From Baffinella frigidus (taxonomy: Eukaryota > Cryptophyceae > Cryptomonadales > Baffinellaceae): DNA of 16,924 nucleotides. This document shows positions 16,374-16,924 of the stretch, piece by piece. Position 1 is the stretch's first letter. Each line of letters opens with the position of its first letter. The position numbers and the translations under genes were made by a program. Below the pieces are notes generated by a model. The model searched no databases, was not told where the DNA came from, and saw nothing but the letters and a program-made list of their open reading frames with translations. The stretch covers positions 671,506 to 688,429 of the forward strand of contig MU646340.1 in assembly GCA_026770585.1 (NCBI GenBank), read 5' to 3'.

Positions 16374-16924
16374 TGAGTGAATCCTGAGACCCTCTGAATC
16401 AATCCTCTGTCTTTCTGGGTGAATCCTGAGTCTTTCTGGGCGAATCCTGAGTTTTTCTGACTGACTCCTGAATCCTGAGTTTTTCTGACTGAATCCTGAG
16501 TTTTTCTGGGTGAATCCTGGGTCTTTTTGGGTCAATCCTGAGTGATACTCACTCAATTCTGAGTCTTTCTGGCGAACGCTGAGTCTTTCTGGGCGAATCC
16601 TGAGTCTTTCTAGGCGAATCCTGAGTTTTTCTGGGTGAATCCTGGGTCTTTTTGGGTCAATCCTGAGTGATACTCACTCAATCCTGAGTCTTTCTGGCGA
16701 ACGCTGAGTCTTTCTGGGCGAATCCTGAGTCTTTCTAGGCGAATCCTGAGTTTTTCTGGGTGAATCCTGAGTCTTTCTGGGCAAATCCTGAGTTTTTCTG
16801 GGTGAATCCTGAGTCTTTCTGGGTGAATCCTGAGTTTTTCTGGGTGAATCCTGAGTCTTTCTGGGCAAATCCTGAGTTTTTCTGGGTGAATCCTGAGTCT
16901 TTCTGGGCAAATTCTGAGTTTTTC
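16374..16924. repeat. 21-bp minisatellite with 125-bp higher-order copy, runs off window end
   Basis: Units of the form AATCCTGAGTCTTTCTGGGC plus G repeat to the end of the window, alternating CTTTCT and TTTTTCT variants. A variant block with GGTCTTTTTGGGTCAATCC and AGTGATACTCACTCA occurs twice, 125 bp apart (about 16521 and 16646). Because 21 is a multiple of three, it reads on the minus strand as an uninterrupted RKTQDSP-like heptad. Nothing else supports translation. Confidence 0.88.

Noticed and set aside
16263-16910. Minus-strand repetitive proteins (RKTQDSP-like)
   Set aside because: They are entirely encoded by the 21-bp minisatellite, with no start context, flanking domain or splice support.

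Overview
The window looks like nuclear DNA of a eukaryotic alga. Its genes are split into many short exons by GT-AG introns. Degenerate TTTAGGG/CCCTAAA telomere-type repeats and short inverted-repeat elements fill introns and spacers. Both confidently built proteins have possible in-frame N-terminal extensions resembling signal or bipartite plastid presequences. A cryptophyte or other alga with a complex plastid would fit, but no marker gene here proves the lineage.

Three protein-coding loci can be supported. (1) A minus-strand gene of unknown function runs from about 4218 down to at least 1256. It has one convincing membrane helix and exons that join in phase, but its ends and some joins are uncertain. 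(2) A plus-strand glutathione S-transferase of the sigma-like, tyrosine-type class occupies 4740-7481 in nine exons (240 residues from the proximal ATG). An in-frame upstream ATG at 4596 would add a hydrophobic leader. (3) A minus-strand xi-class glutathione transferase (glutathionyl-hydroquinone reductase, the ECM4/YqjG family) occupies 14818-8696 in thirteen exons (395 residues). All exons join in frame and every family landmark is present, including the CPWA active site.

Layout: 1-775 is degenerate telomere-like repeat plus spacer; 775-4218 is the unknown gene, whose long intron carries inverted-repeat elements; 4219-4595 is the spacer between divergent genes; 4596-7481 is the sigma-like GST; 7482-8695 is the convergent spacer with two copies of a 121-bp inverted-repeat element; 8696-14818 is the xi GST; 14819-16924 is its upstream region, with palindromic ACGT-core sites near the gene, then direct repeats, hairpins and a 21-bp minisatellite that runs off the window end.

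The two GSTs are distantly related, and they are transcribed toward each other. Both use glutathione: the sigma-like enzyme conjugates or isomerises substrates, while xi enzymes reduce glutathionyl-quinones by a cysteine mechanism. A quinone or electrophile detoxification pairing is attractive but inferred only. A 30-nt sequence with 26/30 matches lies just past both stop codons in the same sense orientation. Other notable points are a candidate 25-nt intron, telomere-like repeats abutting splice acceptors, and a long inverted telomere-like hairpin in xi-GST intron 6.
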